DNA of 64,000 nt. Source: Embiotoca jacksoni. Taxonomy: Eukaryota > Chordata > Actinopteri > Embiotocidae. The notes beneath the pieces were generated by a model, which ran no database searches, was not told where the DNA came from, and saw nothing but the letters and a program-made list of their open reading frames with translations. The DNA lies in the NCBI GenBank assembly GCA_022577435.1, contig JAKOON010000007.1, positions 23,271,263 to 23,335,262 of the forward strand, written 5' to 3'. Positions 60,481 to 64,000 of this stretch are shown one piece after another. Both the position numbers and the translations under genes were made by a program. Within the stretch, counting starts at the first letter, position 1, and every line of letters starts with the position of its first letter.

Positions 60481-61166
60481 CTCAGTCGAGCTCCTGTCAG
60501 CGACAGTATGTCCAAATAGAGCAGTTAGTTTACAACATCAAACGTCATACAACTCATGTTTCAGATCCGTAGTTTCGGCCTCCAAACATTTACATGCTGT
60601 GTTCGCTGCTCCTGTAAACTGAAGGTGAATATTTCCTTCACAGCTGCTCAACTTTAAAAGACCTTCCGAAAACATGTTTTAAAAGCAACATGAAGTGTTT
60701 GTTTTCTTTAAATAATAGTTTTATTTTGTGTGCAGATTTTTTACTGATGATTTTGCCTCTCTTTTCCTCTTTCTGTATATCTTATTAATAGTAAAATAAA
60801 AAGTTTAAGGCAAACTGAAAGTATTTTCTAATCTGTAATAATGGTGTTTTTGCAGTTTGTTTGTTTGACAGGATGACGTTCTCTGAAGAAATGAGATTAA
60901 TGTTTCCGTCTTCCCGATCTTGTTTTGTTCGTGTTCACTGATGAAGACGTCTGGAAGCTCCAGGTATGGAGAAGAAGAACACTGCCATGTTGACTCGTTT
61001 CCTATGGTTACCGTCCCTCCCACCCAACAGGAACAGTGTGATTGGTACTGGTGGCATTTTGCCTCCTCGCTGCACAAACTGCTGTGTCATCTCTTGACGG
61101 TGTGTGAGAGAAGTGATGAGTCATCCTTAAGAGCTTCTCCACAGTGACTGCTTCTGCAGGTGGGAC
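60481..61166. other. No gene recognised
   Basis: Unique-looking DNA between ATR-6 and an LTR, AT-rich at 60700-60830. No recognisable exon. Confidence 0.5.
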
Positions 61167-61171
61167 ATATC

Positions 61172-61837
61172 TGTCAGGAGTCCTGTTTTCCTCTGTTTTA
61201 CCCCCGATCTCCTCTCCTCCTGTGTCCTCCTCTCCTCCTGTGTCCCCTCAGTCCCCTGTCTGCTTGTCCTGTGTCCTCCTCTCCTCCTGTGTCCCCTCAG
61301 TCCCCTGTCTGCTTGTCCTGTGTCCTCCTCTCCTCTCCTCTCCTCCTGTGTCCCCTCAGTCCCCTGTCTGCTTGTCCTGTGTCCTCCTCTCCTCCTGTGT
61401 CCCCTCAGTCCCCTGTCTGCTTGTTCTGTGTCCTCCTTCCCTCTCCTCCTGTGGCCACGCCCCTCACCGGTCCCAGCAGCTGCAGCCACTCACCCCGGAT
61501 CACCTCCTGCAGGTGTGCTGCATCTCCCTGATCACCTCCCCAGAATATATGTAACCTGCCCCTGCGCTCCTCTGGTGGTCGGGTCATTAGTTAGTCACCC
61601 GTCCGTCCTCCGTCCGTCCTGTTCCTCCGGCTCCTGTTCCACCTGCAGAGCTCCCTGTCGGAGTCACCAGTTGGTGGAGTTGCCCTCCCGACTGGAAGCA
61701 AGTGGACGCTGTAGGTGCCACCTTTTGGTTTGTTTGTTTGTTTGTTTGTGGTTATTGAAATAAAGACTGTATTTTGGAACTAAAACCCGAGTCTGTGAGC
61801 CTGCATTTGGCTCCTGGTAAAACTCCACCACTCAACA
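61172..61837 (+). mobile_element. Solo LTR, 666 bp, with 5-bp target duplication
   Basis: Starts TGTCAGGAGTCC and ends CTCAACA (TG...CA). ATATC lies directly before it (61167-61171) and directly after it (61838-61842). AATAAAG near 61758 gives plus orientation, followed by GAGCCTGCATTTGGCTCC, a usual LTR R/U5-like stretch. At about 61207-61440 four copies of a 49-59-bp unit around TGTCCCCTCAGTCCCCTGTC stand in tandem. The open frames on both strands here come from this repeat. The 5' part is shared with 63513-64000. Confidence 0.83.
61207..61440 (+). repeat. 49-59-bp tandem repeat x4 inside the LTR
   Basis: The landmark TGTCCCCTCA occurs at 61241, 61290, 61349 and 61398, spacings 49, 59 and 49. 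The longer unit has an extra 10-bp CT-rich insert. Confidence 0.9.
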
Positions 61838-62074
61838 ATATCGTGACGATGTGTCGCCAACGTAATAACAAATAATACTGTTGTTATTTAATCCCAGATT
61901 AACATTATTGATAAACAATTTTAATTTATTTTTGGAAACAATATACTGCAATTACGTGCTATTTTTTTTTAAATTTTACCGTTTATGAATTCTTCTTTGT
62001 TATTGTCATTCTGTATCATACTGAGGAGCTCCAGATATTTTACGTCTGTCCAAGGCCAGATATGATATATGCTA

Positions 62075-63498
62075 CAATGCCTATAAAAAGTATTCACCCC
62101 CCCTTGGATGTTTCACCCTTTTGTTGCTTTTATACATGAAATCATGGTCAATATAATTTGGCTTTTTTAACAAGAATGTGAAAAAAAAAAACCTCAAAGT
62201 GAAAACAGATTTTTACAAAATAATGTCAATTAATTAAAAATATATAAGGTAAAGTAAATGATAGCATACATATTCAGCCCCTTCAGTCAGTATTTAGTAG
62301 ATGCACCTTTGGCTGCGGTCACAGCACTGAGTCTGTGTGGATTTGTCTCAATCAGGCCGCCACATCTGGACTCTGACATTTTCCTCCATTCTTCCTTGTA
62401 GAACAGCTGAAGCTCCGTCAGGTTGCTCGGGGATCGGCCGTGAACAGCTCTTTTTAAGTCCAGCCACAAATTCTCGACTGGATTGAGATCTGGGCTTTGA
62501 CTTGGCCGCTCCAGAACATTCACCTCGTTGTCTTTGAACCATTTCTGTGTATCTTTTGCTGGATGTTTGGGGTCATTGTCTCGCTGGAAAATAAAGCTTC
62601 TTCCAAGTCGTAGTTCTCTTGCAGACTGAGTCAGATTATCCTCCAGGATTTGGGGATATTTTTCTGCATTCATGTTCCCCTCTACCTTTACAAGCCTTCC
62701 AGGGCCTGCTGCTGAGAAGCCTCCCCAGAGCATGATGCTGCCACCACCATGCTTCACGGTGGAGATGGTGTTTGTGGAGATGTGCAGTGTTTGGTGTTCA
62801 CCAAACATAGCGTCTAGTCTGATGGACAAAAAGCTCAGTTTTTGTCTCATCAGACTAACGAACCTTCTTCAACTGACCTTGGAGTCTCCCACATGCCTTT
62901 GGGTGAATTCCAGGCCAGATTTCATGAGCTCTTTTCAACAGTGGCTTCCTCTTTTCCATACTCCTTCCATGTCTTAATGATGGATTTAAATGAACTCTGT
63001 GGGCTGTCCAGTGAGTTGGAAATCTTTTTGTAGTCATCTCCCAACATATACTTTTCAATGATCTTTTCTCTGAGTTGCTTGGAGTGTTCTTTTGTCTTCA
63101 TGTTGCAGTTGTAGCATGAATACTGATGAACCAGAGACTGGACCTCCCAGACAGGTGTTTTTATACTACAATCACTGGACACGCATCATCTGCACTCAGG
63201 TGATCTCCATTTCACTAATTGTGACACTGCTGGCATCAACTCGCTGGACCTCTGTTGAATTAGGTCAGTCACTGTAAAGGGGTTGAATATTTATGCAAAC
63301 ACTTATTTTACACTATATATTTTTAATTAATTGACATTAGTTTGTAAAAACCTGTTTTCACTTTGACATGAAAGAAGCTTCTTTTTTTTTTTACAAATTC
63401 TTGTCACAAAAGCCAAATTATATTAACCATGATTTCACATATAAAAGCAACAAAAGGGTGAAACATCCAAGGGGGGTGAATACTTTTTATAGGCATTG
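62075..63498 (-). mobile_element. Degenerate Tc1-like transposon with a shortened gene
   Basis: Flanked by TA (62073-62074 and 63499-63500). The ends are CAATGCCTATAAAAAG in inverted orientation, with inverted repeats of about 215-225 bp that have diverged more than those of the 2.1-kb element. Inner motifs (TATTCAGCCCCTT and TATTCAACCCCTT) give the IR/DR plan. The length of 1,424 bp is about 200 bp less than a full copy, which matches the part missing from the transposase gene. It belongs to a different Tc1 family from the intact one. Confidence 0.9.
62287..63101 (-). pseudogene. Tc1-like transposase, frameshifted and internally deleted
   Basis: On the minus strand the gene starts at ATG 63101 (MKTKEHSKQLREKIIEKYML), giving the first helix-turn-helix to about 62925 (KSIIKTWKEYG). 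The GRPxK linker and most of the second DNA-binding domain are missing, then the gene resumes out of frame near 62935 (PLLKRAHEIW). The first catalytic Asp (SDETK) is readable near 62855 but in a frame different from the rest. The last 187 codons (62287-62850) are open and carry KHGGGSIMLWGGF, the second Asp in QRDNDPKH and the Glu in DLNPVENLW with 34 residues between, ending KGASTKY. With at least two frameshifts and a deletion, it cannot make a full transposase. Confidence 0.88.
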
Positions 63499-63512
63499 TA
63501 TGTATATATAAT

Positions 63513-64000
63513 TGTCAGGAGTCCAGTTTTGTCCTCCGTTTTGCCCCCGATCACCTCTCCTCCTGTGTCCCCTGTCTTTGTCTGTGGCCACGCCCCTCAC
63601 CTCCCGTGGCCACGCCCCTCACCGGTCCCAGCAGATGCAGCCACTCACCCCTGATCACCACCTGCAGGTGTGCTGCATCTCCCTGATCACCTCCCCAGAC
63701 TATATGTAACCTGCCCCTGCACAACTCTGGTTGTCGGTGCATTTTTGTTTAGCCACCCGTCCGTCCTCTGTCTGCTCTCCGTCCGTCTTCCGTCTGCTCC
63801 CCGTCAGCTCTCCGTCAGTCCTGTTCCTCTTCCTGTTCCCGTTCCTCCGGCCTTTGTGTCTCCTGCGGATATCCCTGTCAAAATCACCAGTCGGTGGCGT
63901 TGCCCTCCCGGCTTGGAAGATTGTTGACGCCGTCCCTTCTGCTGGTCTGCCGGCTGTCCTGTTACCCGTGTCCCCCTGGAGCTGTCGGTTGAGTTGCCCT
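63513..64000 (+). mobile_element. LTR of the same family as 61172, cut by the window end
   Basis: Starts TGTCAGGAGTCC and follows the 61172 LTR through the CT-rich part, CACGCCCCTCACCGGTCCCA, the CAGGTGTGCTGCATCTCC segment and the CCGTCCGTCC stretch. The internal tandem repeat of the other copy is nearly absent here. After about 63905 the two copies differ. The 3' end lies outside, so it may be a solo LTR or the 5' LTR of a longer element. The pentamer before it is ATAAT. Confidence 0.75.

Noticed and set aside
61127..61763. Long frames on both strands (HRRGKEDTEQADRG and SACPVSSSPPVSPQ repeats)
   Set aside because: Products of the 49-59-bp tandem repeat in the LTR.
61172..64000. One full-length LTR retrotransposon between the two LTRs
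   Set aside because: The left LTR has its own ATATC duplication on both sides, and the interval holds only about 230 bp plus a Tc1 element.

Overview
This is nuclear DNA of a vertebrate, almost certainly a bony fish and probably a percomorph. The evidence is three Tc1-like DNA transposons of fish type, a Rex1-type LINE with a (TCTA)n tail, L2/Maui-type LINE 3' ends, a tRNA-derived SINE, retroviral-type solo LTRs and many long (TG)n tracts. I find no host protein-coding gene, rRNA or tRNA gene. The window reads as a gene-poor interval filled with mobile elements and, above all, tandem repeats. I estimate that about a quarter of it is satellite-like arrays. Many long open frames are only periodic arrays that happen to lack stops.

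Layout. 1.9-4.1 kb: a solo LTR with a 5-bp target duplication, split by a young Tc1 transposon that carries an intact 346-residue transposase. 4.4-4.7 kb: L2 tail. 5.1-5.6 kb: first copy of a dispersed repeat that I call ATR (array-tailed repeat; my label). 8.5-9.3 kb: (TG)n and a second solo LTR. 11.2-13.5 kb: two minisatellites. 14.1 kb: internally deleted ATR. 15.0-15.7 kb: TG tracts and a possible LTR. 18.0-20.4 kb: ATR followed by a 2-kb array of its own tail. 21.6-22.2 kb: GAT/CA tract. 24.2-25.4 kb: L2 tail, then a Tc1-derived MITE with a SINE inside. 25.85-26.8 kb: 8-bp array. 27.1-32.8 kb: broken Tc1 pieces flanking an ATR plus a 4.7-kb tail array. 37.8-43.6 kb: 5.8-kb array of a 29-bp unit. 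43.6-51.2 kb: mostly unique DNA with an L2 tail, a possible LTR and a LINE fragment. 51.3-56.1 kb: ATR plus a third tail array with a Rex1 LINE inserted near its end. 59.6-60.5 kb: inverted ATR with five tail units. 61.2-64 kb: solo LTR, degenerate Tc1, and the start of another LTR of the same family.

The most interesting object is ATR. At least six copies share a 3' module that ends in an 18-bp AT-rich unit (TTTTATATCCAGTCTGTG and 16/19-bp variants). That unit is present one to five times in some copies and has grown into arrays of 1.4, 2.0 and 4.7 kb in others. Several copies are shortened at the 5' side, and the 3' 300 bp are nearly identical among copies while the 5' part differs by a few percent. 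This looks like a mobile repeat that seeds satellite arrays. All positions and comparisons were made by eye, so counts and percentages are approximate.
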